Below, one piece after another: positions 8,797 through 18,072 of a stretch of 64,000 nt of DNA. Under the pieces are notes generated by a model. That model saw only the letters and a program-made list of their open reading frames with translations, did not search any database and had not been told where the DNA came from. Position 1 is the stretch's first letter, and each line of letters begins with the position of its first letter. Origin of the DNA: Roseiarcus sp963751165 (GTDB lineage Bacteria; Pseudomonadota; Alphaproteobacteria; Rhizobiales; Beijerinckiaceae); NCBI GenBank assembly GCA_963751165.1, contig CAVVTP010000017.1, forward strand, positions 1 to 64,000. Direction: 5' to 3'. The position numbers were made by a program, and so were the translations under genes.

Positions 8797-10275
8797 CACG
8801 CGAATCGCCGCTTGCCGCCCCGACAGCGCCGCCATCGGGATGCCCGGCCCCGGATGAACGCTCCCGCCCGCGAGATAGAGACCCGGCAGTCGGGTCGCTG
8901 ACCCCTCGCGCAAGAACGAGGCTCTCCAGCCGTGAGTCGCCCGGCCGTATAGCGCTCCGCACGTCGATGGATAGAGGCGGCCACAATCCTCCGGGGTCGT
9001 TCGCCGGGTCGAGGTCTGGTCGCGCTCGATCCTCAGACCGCAACTCTCCAGGAGACGGAATGCGGCCTGCTCGCATGATTGCATCTCCGCTGCGGTGAGT
9101 GGCAGGTCGGCTGGCCGCGCGGGGGCGTTGACGAGGCAAAAGAGCCGCTCGTCAGTCGAAGACGATTTCCCGTTCACACCGCCGCCGCGATCCTGCGCGC
9201 ACACGTAGACGGTCGGCCTGTACGGCAGGTGCGAGCGCACAAAAATGTCGTCAAACTCTGCCTGGTAGTTCCGCGAGAAGAACACGTTATGACGGATAAG
9301 CGGAAACCCGTCGGTTCGCGCGGTCGCCGCCCACGTGAGGGCCGACAGCGACCGCTCGCCGGGCCGCGTCGCGGCGACTGCGCGCGCGGGTTCGGGTCCA
9401 AGGCTTCCGTCGGCGAGCGCGGAAACGTCGCCGTTCCAAATGACCGCATCCGCGGCGATGCGTTCGCCTTCCTCGGTTTCGACTCCCCGCGCGCGACCGT
9501 TTGCGACGAGAATGCGAGCCGCCCGCTGGCCGAAGCGAAAGTCCGCCCCCAGCGATCGCGCAAGGTTGCAGACTGCGTCCGCAAGCCGCGCCATCCCTCC
9601 GTCGACCAGCCAGACCCCCTCACGTTCGACATGCGCCACCAACATCAACGTCGCGGGGGCAAGGAATGGAGAGGAACCGCAGTAGGTGGCGTATCGCCCG
9701 AATAACTGTCGCAAACGCGGATCGGCGAAATATCCCTGAAGCGCCTGCCACAGCGTGGTGAAGGGCGAAATTCGCATAAGATCGGGGAGGCGCGAGAAGC
9801 CGACCCTCGCGGCAAGTCCGAGTGGTCCGGTCCGCGAACCGCGGATGAAACTGTCGCGCAGCGTCTCGTAGATCTGCTGCGCCCGCCCGGAGAAGCGGCG
9901 ATATCCGTCCGCGTCGGGCGCGCCGGCGAAGCGAGCGATCGCCTCTGCGTTTCGCTCTATGTCGGAATAGAGATCGAGCCGGCCGCCGTCCGCCCAGGCG
10001 TGGCGGGCGAGCCTCTCGGCGCGGCTAAGCCTAACCCAGTCCGATAGCGCCGATCCGGCGTCGTCGAAGATCTGCTCGAAAACCCACCGCATCGTGAGTA
10101 CGGTTGGCCCCGCGTCGATCAGTCGTCCGCCGGCCGCGACCTCTCGGATTTTTCCCCCCGGCTTTTCGCCAGCTTCCAGCGTCGTCACGTGGAAGCCGCG
10201 AGCGGAGAGGGCGGCGGCTGCGGCGAGGCCGCCCATTCCCGCTCCGACGATCAGGACCCGCCGCTCTTCGGTCAC
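8704..10275 (-). CDS. crtD: Hydroxyneurosporene/methoxyneurosporene desaturase
   Basis: A 523-residue FAD-dependent carotenoid 3,4-desaturase. It has an N-terminal Rossmann motif (VLIVGAGMGGLAAAAALSA) with TLEAGEKPGGK, and the C-terminal signature GGSVHPGPGIPMAALSGRQAA. The start is the GTG at 10275, preceded by AGGAG at 5-bp spacing; the frame remains open upstream but lacks homology. The last ~30 residues run into crtC and look unlike a normal end, consistent with an indel at the crtD-crtC junction. Divergent from crtE with a PpsR-type box between. Confidence 0.9.
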   Translation of the reverse strand: MTEERRVLIVGAGMGGLAAAAALSARGFHVTTLEAGEKPGGKIREVAAGGRLIDAGPTVLTMRWVFEQIFDDAGSALSDWVRLSRAERLARHAWADGGRLDLYSDIERNAEAIARFAGAPDADGYRRFSGRAQQIYETLRDSFIRGSRTGPLGLAARVGFSRLPDLMRISPFTTLWQALQGYFADPRLRQLFGRYATYCGSSPFLAPATLMLVAHVEREGVWLVDGGMARLADAVCNLARSLGADFRFGQRAARILVANGRARGVETEEGERIAADAVIWNGDVSALADGSLGPEPARAVAATRPGERSLSALTWAATARTDGFPLIRHNVFFSRNYQAEFDDIFVRSHLPYRPTVYVCAQDRGGGVNGKSSSTDERLFCLVNAPARPADLPLTAAEMQSCEQAAFRLLESCGLRIERDQTSTRRTTPEDCGRLYPSTCGALYGRATHGWRASFLREGSATRLPGLYLAGGSVHPGPGIPMAALSGRQAAIRVMRDLASIRRSSPAAMPGGTSTRSATIGDTA

Positions 10276-10317
10276 GACCGCTCCTAAAAATCTCCAGTTG
10301 ATTGGCTCGGCAAGAAG

Positions 10318-10335
10318 TGTCACTATAAGATGACA
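10318..10335. promoter_or_regulatory. PpsR/CrtJ-type box between crtD and crtE
   Basis: TGTCACTATAAGATGACA is an exact TGT-N12-ACA site with symmetric arms TGTCA-N8-TGACA. It lies in the 96-bp divergent gap, 36 bp before crtE and 43 bp before crtD, so it could control both transcripts. Confidence 0.7.
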
Positions 10336-10371
10336 TATTGATCGACAAGTCAACTAGACGGGGACGCGGCC

Positions 10372-11235
10372 ATGCAGGGTTCGGAGCGCATCGAACAGGC
10401 CTTGGAGCGCGCAGTCGCGCGAGCGCAGGGCGCGGGGGCCCCGCCGCTCCTCGCTGCGGCTGTTCGCTATGCGGTTTTCCCGGGCGGACACCGTATCCGG
10501 CCCCAGCTTTGCGTCGCCGTCTCGCGCGCCTGCGGCGACGATCGGTCTCCCTCGGCCGCCGCAGCGGCGGCGGCGATTGAGCTCCTGCATTGTGCTTCGC
10601 TCATTCACGACGACCTGCCGTGTTTCGACAATGCGGACTTGCGGCGAGGCAAACCCTCTGTTCACGCGCGGTTCGGTACGCCGATCGCGGTGCTGGCGGG
10701 CGACGCCTTGATCGTGCTGGCTTTCGAAACGCTGGCTCGTGAAGCCTCGGCCGATCGGCTCGGTTCCCTCGTCTCCATTGTCGCCAAGGCTGTCGGCGCG
10801 CCGAGCGGGATCGTTGCGGGCCAGGCCTGGGAATCCGAAGCAGCTATCCCCCTCGTCGACTACCAGCGGGCGAAGACCGGCGCGTTGTTCGTCGGGTCGA
10901 CGATTGCCGGCGCAGCGGCTGCTGGCGTAGAGCCCGAACTCTGGCGCAAGCTCGGCGAGAAGCTAGGCGAAGCGTACCAGGTCGCGGACGATTTGCGCGA
11001 CGTGCTTTGTGACGCGGACGAACTCGGAAAGCCGATCGGCCAGGACGCTGCACGCCGCCGCCCCAACGCCGCGACGCAGCTCGGGATCGGGGGCGCCAAG
11101 GCGCGGCTTGAAGATCTCGTCAAAGCCGCAGCCGGCTCTATCCCCGCGTGTCCGGGGCGCTTAGAGCTTTGCACGCTCGTCGAGGCGCAAACAAGGCTGC
11201 TCTTCCCGAAGCAGCTCGCCCGCGTCGCGGCCTGA
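10372..11235 (+). CDS. crtE: Geranylgeranyl diphosphate synthase
   Basis: A 287-residue trans-prenyltransferase that supplies GGPP for carotenoids and for the bacteriochlorophyll tail. First aspartate-rich motif HDDLPCFDNADLRRGKP (about residue 83) and second motif ADDLRDVLCD (about residue 205) are both intact, with GGHRIRPQL near residue 40. First gene of the crtEF pair; 16 bp precede crtF. Confidence 0.93.
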   Translation: MQGSERIEQALERAVARAQGAGAPPLLAAAVRYAVFPGGHRIRPQLCVAVSRACGDDRSPSAAAAAAAIELLHCASLIHDDLPCFDNADLRRGKPSVHARFGTPIAVLAGDALIVLAFETLAREASADRLGSLVSIVAKAVGAPSGIVAGQAWESEAAIPLVDYQRAKTGALFVGSTIAGAAAAGVEPELWRKLGEKLGEAYQVADDLRDVLCDADELGKPIGQDAARRRPNAATQLGIGGAKARLEDLVKAAAGSIPACPGRLELCTLVEAQTRLLFPKQLARVAA

Positions 11236-11251
11236 CCGGAAGGCGGACGCC

Positions 11252-12409
11252 GTGCCCGCCCTTTCGATCCGTCTTTCCGGGAACGCTGTTGTCGAGAGGT
11301 TCAGAAGCTGGCGCACCCAGCTCGTAGCGGACGCGCGGTTTCAGAGCTGGGCTGCTTCGTCGGCGTTCACGCGCAAGCTCTCGCAACGCAAGGCGCGGGC
11401 GCTGTTCGATATCTGCGCAGGCTTCGTCTATTCCCAGGTTCTCAGCGCCTGCGTGAAACTGGAAACATTCGAGCTCCTCCGCGGCGGTTCGAAGGACTGC
11501 GCAACTCTCGCAGCGCAGATGAGGCTTAGCGTTCCGGCGGCCCGGCGGCTCCTCAAGGCGGCGGCGTCAATCGGGCTCTTGCGCGAGCTGTCAGGCGACC
11601 GCTTTGCGCTCGACGACCTGGGCGCGGCGATGATCGGCAATCCCGCGATCGCGGCCTTCGTCGCGCACCACGATCTTCTGTACGCCGATCTTGAGGATCC
11701 CGTTCGGCTTCTGCGCGGCGACGCGCAAACGGCGTTGTCGCGATTCTGGCCCTATGCGGCCGATCGCCTGGGAGCGGTGGTCGACCACGCGGAGATCGAA
11801 GGCGATAATGGAGGCTGTGCTCCTTATAGCGACCTGATGACACGGACGCAGGCGCTCGTCTCTGAGGCGGTCCTCGACGCCTATCCTTTTGCCCGACATC
11901 GACGGCTCATGGACGTCGGCGGGGGCGAAGGCGCGTTTCTCGCAGCCCTCGCGAAACGCGCCCCAAACCTTGCGCTCGCGTTGTTCGACCTGCCTGCGGT
12001 CGCCGCCCGCGCGCGGGCAAGGCTTGCCGCGGCCGGATTCTCGGGACGGGTCGAAGCGATTGCGGGCGACATGTTGCGTGATCCTCTCCCGAGAGGCGCC
12101 GACGTCATTTCCCTCGTGCGCGTGTTGCACGACCATGACGATGAGGCGGCGCGCACGATAGTAGGCGCTGTCCACCACGCCCTGCCGCGGAAGGGCGTCC
12201 TGGTCCTCGCCGAGCCCATGGCCGGCGTGCCGGGCGCGGAGCCGATGGGCGAGGCCTATTTTGGTTTCTACCTCCTGGCGATGGGCCGCGGACGACCGCG
12301 AACGCCCAGCGAAATCGCCAACCTGTTGAGGGACGCGGGATTTAAGGACGTGCGCAATATGAGGTCGCGGAGCCCTCTGCTCGTCAACGTGATCGTAGCC
12401 TGTGTGTAA
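11252..12409 (+). CDS. crtF: Hydroxyneurosporene O-methyltransferase
   Basis: A 385-residue SAM-dependent methyltransferase that methylates the 1-hydroxyl of carotenoids. The N-terminal half carries a winged-helix dimerisation domain and the C-terminal half a SAM-binding motif (LMDVGGGEGAFLAAL, about residue 220) and the catalytic region RVLHDHDDEAA. It starts with GTG at 11252, preceded by the weak GGAAGG. With crtC and crtD it implies spirilloxanthin-type carotenoids; crtA is not present in the window. Confidence 0.92.
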   Translation: MPALSIRLSGNAVVERFRSWRTQLVADARFQSWAASSAFTRKLSQRKARALFDICAGFVYSQVLSACVKLETFELLRGGSKDCATLAAQMRLSVPAARRLLKAAASIGLLRELSGDRFALDDLGAAMIGNPAIAAFVAHHDLLYADLEDPVRLLRGDAQTALSRFWPYAADRLGAVVDHAEIEGDNGGCAPYSDLMTRTQALVSEAVLDAYPFARHRRLMDVGGGEGAFLAALAKRAPNLALALFDLPAVAARARARLAAAGFSGRVEAIAGDMLRDPLPRGADVISLVRVLHDHDDEAARTIVGAVHHALPRKGVLVLAEPMAGVPGAEPMGEAYFGFYLLAMGRGRPRTPSEIANLLRDAGFKDVRNMRSRSPLLVNVIVACV

Positions 12410-12417
12410 ATTTTACT

Positions 12418-12435
12418 TGACGTTCTAATACGTCA
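12418..12435. promoter_or_regulatory. Symmetric PpsR-like site upstream of bchC
   Basis: TGACGTTCTAATACGTCA is a perfect-arm palindrome (TGACG-N8-CGTCA) with the spacing of a PpsR box but with TGA instead of TGT. It lies 37 bp before bchC, the first gene of bchCXYZ-puf. Plausible operator for this operon, though it deviates from the consensus. Confidence 0.45.
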
Positions 12436-12471
12436 TATTAGATTGACGAGACAGGAATTGGGAGGTTCGGG

Positions 12472-13410
12472 ATGCTGAATTCCCTGGCGGTCGTATTGGA
12501 GCAACCGGAGCACTTGGCGCTTGCGGAACTGCCCCTCGACGCGCCGGCGGCCGGCGACGTCGTTATCGAGACCCTGTGGAGCGGCGTCAGCGCTGGGACC
12601 GAACGCCTGCTGTTCACCGGTCGCATGCCCCCGTTTCCGGGCATGGGTTATCCGCTCGTTCCGGGCTATGAGAGCGTCGGAAGGGTGGTCGAGGCGGGCC
12701 CGGAAGCGCAGATCGAAATCGGCGCGCAGGTTTTCGTACCGGGCGCCCGATGTTTCGGAGCGGTGCGCGGACTGCACGGCGGCGCCGCCTCGCGCCTCGT
12801 CGCTCCCGCGTCGCGAGTTGTTCCCGTTCCCGCCGCGCTCGGCGACAAGGCCGTCCTGCTCGCCTTGACTGCGACGGCGTACCACGCCCTCGCCGGGTCG
12901 CCGGCGGCGAGCGACTGCATCCTTATCGTTGGCCATGGGGTTCTAGGTCGTCTGCTGGCCCGCCTCACGCTCGCTTTGGGCGGAAAGGCCCCGATCGTAT
13001 GGGAGAAGAGCCGCGATCGCGTCGGCGGCGCCGTCGGCTATGAGGTCACGTCGCCGAACGAGGACAACCGCGTCGACTATGGGACGATATTCGATGTCAG
13101 CGGCGACTCCGAAATCCTCGATCCATTGATGCAGCGGCTGGCTCGGGGCGGAGAGATCGTTCTCGCAGGCTTTTACGATCGTATGAGCTTTGGTTTCCCG
13201 CCGGCATTCATGCGCGAGGCTCGCATACGGGTCGCGGCGCAATGGCGCGATGGCGATGTCGCCGAGGTCGTGAAACTCGTCGAGAGCGGCCGTCTCTCCC
13301 TCGATGGTCTTGTCACCCACCGCCTCCCTGCGTCCCAGGCCTCCGCGGCCTACCCGATCGCTTTCGAGGATCCCTCCTGCCTCAAGATGGTTCTGGATTG
13401 GAGGTCATAA
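12472..13410 (+). CDS. bchC: Bacteriochlorophyllide a dehydrogenase
   Basis: A 312-residue zinc-less MDR-type dehydrogenase that oxidises the 3-hydroxyethyl group of 3-hydroxyethyl bacteriochlorophyllide a to acetyl. Conserved family segments are SGVSAGTERLLF near residue 37, PLVPGYESVGRVVE near residue 60, and the nucleotide-binding region around ILIVGHGVLGRLLARL near residue 155. GGGAGG precedes the ATG by 6 bp. It is followed after 2 bp by bchX. Confidence 0.94.
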   Translation: MLNSLAVVLEQPEHLALAELPLDAPAAGDVVIETLWSGVSAGTERLLFTGRMPPFPGMGYPLVPGYESVGRVVEAGPEAQIEIGAQVFVPGARCFGAVRGLHGGAASRLVAPASRVVPVPAALGDKAVLLALTATAYHALAGSPAASDCILIVGHGVLGRLLARLTLALGGKAPIVWEKSRDRVGGAVGYEVTSPNEDNRVDYGTIFDVSGDSEILDPLMQRLARGGEIVLAGFYDRMSFGFPPAFMREARIRVAAQWRDGDVAEVVKLVESGRLSLDGLVTHRLPASQASAAYPIAFEDPSCLKMVLDWRS

Positions 13411-13412
13411 GC

Positions 13413-14429
13413 ATGAGCCTCGACGACGGATTTCTTACTGAGACGGAACGCGCGAATCCACCGGCGCATCTCCTGCGCCAAGAGGCCGCAATCGAGCCCG
13501 ATCCGGTTCCGATGCGGGCGACGAAAACCACCCAAATCATCGCGATCTATGGCAAGGGTGGCATCGGCAAAAGTTTTACGCTCGCCAATCTCTCTTACAT
13601 GATGGCGGGTCAGGGCAAGAAGGTCCTGTTGATCGGTTGCGATCCCAAGAGCGACACGACGTCGCTGCTCTTCGGCGGCCGGGCGTGCCCGACGATCATC
13701 GAGACTTCGACCAAGAAGAAACTCGCTGGCGATCAAGTGCAAATAGGCGACGTCTGCTTCAAACGCGACGGGGTCTTCGCGATGGAGCTCGGCGGCCCCG
13801 AGGTTGGCCGCGGCTGCGGCGGGCGCGGCATCATCCATGGGTTCGAGCTGCTCGAGAAGCTCGGATTCCATGATTGGGGATTCGATTTCGTCCTGCTCGA
13901 TTTCCTCGGCGACGTGGTTTGTGGCGGGTTCGGCCTGCCGATTGCCCGCGACATGTGCCAGAAAGTGATCGTCGTTGGATCGAACGATCTACAATCCCTC
14001 TACGTCGCCAACAACGTGTGTTCGGCGGTCGAGTACTTCCGCAGGCTCGGCGGCAATGTCGGCGTTGGCGGTCTCGTCATCAATAAGGACGATGGCTCCG
14101 GCGAGGCGCAGGCCTTCGCCGCTTCGGCCGGGATTCCTATCCTGGCCTCGATACCGGCAGACGACGATATTCGCCGCAAGAGCGCCAACTACGAGATCAT
14201 TGGCCGGCCGGAAAGCCGCTGGGCCCCGCTCTTCGCGACGCTCGCGACCAACGTCGCGGACTGCGCCCCCAACCGCCCGAAACCGCTTACCCAGGATGAG
14301 CTGCTTGGCCTGTTTAAGGGCGAATCCGTCGGACGCCACGTGACGCTCGAGCCGGCCACGATAACCGACATGTGTGGGGCGACTTCGCAGTCGAAGCCGT
14401 CTCTCGAAGTCATCTACGACACCGTTTGA
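13413..14429 (+). CDS. bchX: Chlorophyllide reductase iron protein subunit X
   Basis: A 338-residue nitrogenase-like ATPase that passes electrons to BchYZ for reduction of the chlorophyllide C7-C8 bond. The P-loop YGKGGIGKS is at about residues 46-54. The Cys ligands for the bridging 4Fe-4S cluster lie in GRGCGGRG and GDVVCGGFG. The start at 13413 lies right after the bchC stop; a longer in-frame extension upstream is inside bchC and lacks homology. Confidence 0.95.
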   Translation: MSLDDGFLTETERANPPAHLLRQEAAIEPDPVPMRATKTTQIIAIYGKGGIGKSFTLANLSYMMAGQGKKVLLIGCDPKSDTTSLLFGGRACPTIIETSTKKKLAGDQVQIGDVCFKRDGVFAMELGGPEVGRGCGGRGIIHGFELLEKLGFHDWGFDFVLLDFLGDVVCGGFGLPIARDMCQKVIVVGSNDLQSLYVANNVCSAVEYFRRLGGNVGVGGLVINKDDGSGEAQAFAASAGIPILASIPADDDIRRKSANYEIIGRPESRWAPLFATLATNVADCAPNRPKPLTQDELLGLFKGESVGRHVTLEPATITDMCGATSQSKPSLEVIYDTV

Positions 14430-14445
14430 GAGGCTTGAGCCTCCC

Positions 14446-15987
14446 GTGAGCCAGAACGCGCAAACGCAACTCCCGGGCACCGCCGCAGAGGTGGCTTTGA
14501 CGTCGCCGGTGGGCGCTGAAGGTCCGAGCTGCAACAGCGGACGACAGTCGCTTCGGGAAGCGGCCAAAGCCGCGGGTATGAACGAGACCTTGGATCGCTA
14601 TGCGCGCGACTATCCTGTTGGGCCGCACGACCAGCCGCAGAGTATGTGCCCTGCGTTCGGTGCGTTACGAGTCGGCCTTCGCATGCGCCGGACGGCCAGC
14701 GTGCTCAGCGGGTCCGCGTGCTGCGTTTACGGCTTGACCTTCACGTCGCATTTCTACGGCGCGAAGCGCACCGTCGGATACGTGCCGTTCAACTCCGAGA
14801 CGCTCGTCACCGGCAAGTTGTTCGAGGACATCCGCGACGCCGTCTTCAAGCTGGCCGATCCGGACAAATACGACGCGATCGTCGTCATCAACCTCTGCGT
14901 GCCAACCGCCTCGGGCGTACCGCTCCGTCTCCTGCCGAAGGAGATCAACGGCGTCCGCATCATCGGGATCGACGTGCCCGGGTTTGGGGTTCCCACCCAT
15001 GCGGAAGCGAAAGACGTTTTGTCGGGAGCGACGCTGAATTTCGCTCGACTCGAAGCCCTGCAGGGTCCGGTCCAAGCTCCGCGCGGACAGCGCTCCGGAA
15101 AGCCGACTGTGACATTGCTTGGCGAGGTGTTTCCGGCCGACCCGGTGCAGATCGGCTCGATGCTCGAGATGCTGAACCTCGCAGCGGGACCCGTCGTTCC
15201 GACACGAGAATGGCGGGAGCTTTATGGCGCGCTCGATTGCGCCGCCGTCGCGGCCATTCATCCCTTCTACACAGCCAGCGCGCGCGAATTCGAGGCGGCG
15301 GGCAGGCCCATCGTTGGCTCGGCGCCTGTCGGAGTTGATGGCGCGGCAGCATGGCTCGATGCGATCGGTAACACCTGCGGCGTGGCTGCCGGCCTCGTGG
15401 GAGCGGCAAAGAACAAGCTGCTTCCTGCGATTAGGGAAGCTCTGGCTCAGTCTCCAATACGGGGCCGCGTGACGCTTTCCGGCTACGAAGGGTCGGAGCT
15501 GCTCGTAGGACGTCTGCTGGTCGACAGCGGCGCCGACCTTCGCTACGTCGGCACAGCGTGCCCGAGCACACGCTTTTCGGACGTCGATCGAGAATGGCTC
15601 GAGTCGAAGGGCGTCAAGGTTCAGTTTCGCGCCTCGCTCCAACAGGATCTCGCGGCAATCGCGGAATTCGAGCCGGATGTGACAATCGGCACGACCCCTG
15701 TCGTGCAAAAGGCGAAGGAGCGCGCAATTCCGGCGCTTTACTTCACCAACCTGATATCCGCGCGCCCGCTTATGGGCATCGCCGGTGCAAGTTCGCTTGC
15801 AAAGGTCATCAACGCGGCGCTCGCGAGCAAGAGCCGGTTCGACGAAATGCGAGCCTTCTTCGAAGGCGTCGGCGAGGGCTTCTCCGCCGGCGTCTGGGAG
15901 GATCAGCCGTGCGATCGACCCGAGTTCAAAGCTAAGCGGCGCGCCAAATTGGCGAAGCCGCGGGTCGAGGAGATGGGCGCATGCTAG
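14446..15987 (+). CDS. bchY: Chlorophyllide reductase subunit Y
   Basis: A 513-residue NifD-like subunit of chlorophyllide reductase. Cluster-ligand Cys residues are visible in QSMCPAFGALR and GSACCVYGLTFT in the N-terminal third. I chose the GTG at 14446, 16 bp after the bchX stop, because the residues that follow (SQNAQTQLPG) resemble family N-termini while upstream codons overlap bchX. The end overlaps bchZ. Confidence 0.94.
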   Translation: MSQNAQTQLPGTAAEVALTSPVGAEGPSCNSGRQSLREAAKAAGMNETLDRYARDYPVGPHDQPQSMCPAFGALRVGLRMRRTASVLSGSACCVYGLTFTSHFYGAKRTVGYVPFNSETLVTGKLFEDIRDAVFKLADPDKYDAIVVINLCVPTASGVPLRLLPKEINGVRIIGIDVPGFGVPTHAEAKDVLSGATLNFARLEALQGPVQAPRGQRSGKPTVTLLGEVFPADPVQIGSMLEMLNLAAGPVVPTREWRELYGALDCAAVAAIHPFYTASAREFEAAGRPIVGSAPVGVDGAAAWLDAIGNTCGVAAGLVGAAKNKLLPAIREALAQSPIRGRVTLSGYEGSELLVGRLLVDSGADLRYVGTACPSTRFSDVDREWLESKGVKVQFRASLQQDLAAIAEFEPDVTIGTTPVVQKAKERAIPALYFTNLISARPLMGIAGASSLAKVINAALASKSRFDEMRAFFEGVGEGFSAGVWEDQPCDRPEFKAKRRAKLAKPRVEEMGAC

Positions 15988-17438
15988 TCCTCGACCACGA
16001 CAGAGCGGGCGGCTACTGGGGCGCCGTCTACGCCTTCGCGGCGATCAAGGGCCTGCAGGTCGTCATCGACGGACCGGTCGGCTGCGAGAATCTGCCGGTT
16101 ACGGCGGTCCTCCACTATACAGACGCCTTGCCCCCGCACGAGCTGCCGATCGTCGTCACCGGCCTCTCGGAGGAGGAGCTTGGCCGGCACGGCACAGAGG
16201 GCGCAATGCGGCGCGCGCATGCGACCCTCGATCCCGATTTGCCGAGCGTCGTGGTCACCGGCTCGATCGCCGAAATGATCGGCGGCGGCGTGACACCGGA
16301 GGGTGCGAACATCCAGCGTTTCCTGCCCCGGACGATCGACGAGGATCAATGGCAGAGCGCCGACCGGGCGCTGGCTTGGCTCTGGAGCGAGTTCGGGCCG
16401 AAGAACGGCCGCGTACCCAAGGCAAAGCCGCGACCGTCTGGATCAAAGCCTCGGGTCAACATCATCGGTCCAATTTACGGCATGTTCAACATGCCCTCCG
16501 ACATCGCCGAGATCCGGCGGCTCGTTGAGGGCATTGGCGCCGAAGTCAACATGGTCTTCCCGCTCGGAAGCCATGTCGAAGAGGTTCCGCGATTGGGGGT
16601 TGCAGACGCCAACATCTGTCTCTATCGCGAATTTGGCCGCGCTCTGTGCGAGGCGCTCGGCCGGCCCTATCTGCAGGCGCCCATCGGGCTGCACAGCACG
16701 ACGAAGTTTTTACGCCGTCTGGGCGAGCTGCTGGGACTTGATCCCGAGCCCTTCATCGCACGCGAGAAGCATACAACGATCAAACCCGTATGGGATCTCT
16801 GGCGTTCGGTGACGCAAGACTTTTTTGGCACCGCGACCTTTGCGATTGTCGCCAACGAAACCTATGCGCGGGGCGTACGACATTTTCTTGAAGAAGAAAT
16901 GGGTCTGCCCTGTCAGTTCGCAATTGCGCGCCGTCCTGGCGAGAAGACTGACAACGAGGGCGTTCGCCAGGCCGTGCGCGCCAAGACCCCGCTTGTTATC
17001 TTCGGCAGCTTCAATGAGCGCATGTATCTCGCCGAAGCCGGCGCGCGGGCCATGTATATTCCCGCGTCATTCCCAGGCGCAATCGTTCGTCGGCACACTG
17101 GAACGCCCTTCATGGGCTACGGCGGCGCGACTTACATCGTGCAGGAAGTCTGCAACGCACTTTTTGATGCGCTGTTTAACATGCTGCCGGTCGGCGGGGA
17201 TCTGGACAAGGTCGACCCCACCCCTGCACGCATCCATCGCGAGCTCGCATGGGATGACGCCGCGAGAATGCGGTTCGACTCGATTGTCGAATCTGGACCG
17301 ATGCTTCTTCGTATTTCCGCCGCCAAACGACTGCGCGACATGGCTGAACTCGAAGCGCGACGGGCCGGCGACGAGTGCGTGAGCCTCGACCGGGTCGAAC
17401 GGGCTCACGCGATACTGACGGAAAGGCAATTCGCGTGA
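15981..17438 (+). CDS. bchZ: Chlorophyllide reductase subunit Z
   Basis: A 485-residue NifK-like subunit of chlorophyllide reductase. It starts with the family-typical LVLDHDRAGGYWGAVYAF and contains DGPVGCENLPVTAVLHYTD, with the cluster-ligand Cys near residue 35. The ATG overlaps the end of bchY by 7 bp. It is last in bchCXYZ and followed by about 390 bp before pufB. Confidence 0.95.
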   Translation: MLVLDHDRAGGYWGAVYAFAAIKGLQVVIDGPVGCENLPVTAVLHYTDALPPHELPIVVTGLSEEELGRHGTEGAMRRAHATLDPDLPSVVVTGSIAEMIGGGVTPEGANIQRFLPRTIDEDQWQSADRALAWLWSEFGPKNGRVPKAKPRPSGSKPRVNIIGPIYGMFNMPSDIAEIRRLVEGIGAEVNMVFPLGSHVEEVPRLGVADANICLYREFGRALCEALGRPYLQAPIGLHSTTKFLRRLGELLGLDPEPFIAREKHTTIKPVWDLWRSVTQDFFGTATFAIVANETYARGVRHFLEEEMGLPCQFAIARRPGEKTDNEGVRQAVRAKTPLVIFGSFNERMYLAEAGARAMYIPASFPGAIVRRHTGTPFMGYGGATYIVQEVCNALFDALFNMLPVGGDLDKVDPTPARIHRELAWDDAARMRFDSIVESGPMLLRISAAKRLRDMAELEARRAGDECVSLDRVERAHAILTERQFA

Positions 17439-17500
17439 CGACGCGCTGGGTCGTTGGGATTTGAGACAAGCGCGAAACCTCAAATGGATCGAGACTGGCG

Positions 17501-17653
17501 ATGGACATTGCGAGCAAGAGAGAAGCGGCGCATCACCCCGATCGTAAGGAGGGCAGATGGCTGTTTTGCGCGCTACTTCCTCCTTTTCTCCTAGTCGAAG
17601 GCGCGCATCGCGTCGTCGCGGGTTTGAGACAGGAAGACAAGGCTTCGAGTTGA
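17501..17653 (+). CDS. Possible PufQ-like small membrane protein
   Basis: A 50-residue ORF between bchZ and pufB, where pufQ sits in many PGCs. The sequence has a basic N-terminus, a KEGRWLF segment resembling the E-F-x-x-Y-F region of PufQ, one hydrophobic stretch of about 20 residues and a charged tail. No convincing ribosome binding site precedes it. PufQ promotes bacteriochlorophyll delivery and synthesis. The similarity is short and judged by eye, so this could also be a chance ORF. Confidence 0.35.
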   Translation: MDIASKREAAHHPDRKEGRWLFCALLPPFLLVEGAHRVVAGLRQEDKASS

Positions 17654-17832
17654 CTCGCGTGGTTTGCTGAAGCCAAGTCGCAAGCTTCCATTGCGACGTC
17701 GTACGCGCTGATGGCGATATCGATGTTGCAGTAATCTGGGCGGCGCAGCCGCCTGGAACGCCTGTCGTGACGAAGGTCTCGACCAAAGTCGCCGTGAAGG
17801 GCGTGCGCGGCAATGCAAATGGAGGTCGGTAT

Positions 17833-18057
17833 ATGCCCAATGGCAACGATAGGTCTTCCTTATCCGGACTAACCGAAGCGGAGGCGCAGGAGTTCCACTC
17901 CCTGTTCGTCACAAGCTTCATTGTATTCACGGTTATCGCCATCATCGCACACATCCTCGTGTGGATGTGGCGGCCGTGGATTCCCGGTCCGAAGGGATAC
18001 GCCATGCTCGACAGCGCGGCGAGCGCGGCCCACAGCGCACTGTTTCTTTTCAGCTAA
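17833..18057 (+). CDS. pufB: Light-harvesting 1 beta chain
   Basis: A 74-residue antenna polypeptide. The beta signature LTEAEAQEFHSLF is followed by one membrane helix containing the bacteriochlorophyll-ligating His (IIAHILVWMWRPW). GGAGG lies 7 bp before the ATG; the in-frame extension upstream to 17767 is not homologous. The C-terminal tail of about 22 residues after RPWIPG is longer than in many LH1 beta chains. Confidence 0.95.
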   Translation: MPNGNDRSSLSGLTEAEAQEFHSLFVTSFIVFTVIAIIAHILVWMWRPWIPGPKGYAMLDSAASAAHSALFLFS

Positions 18058-18072
18058 AGAAGGAAGCGAATC

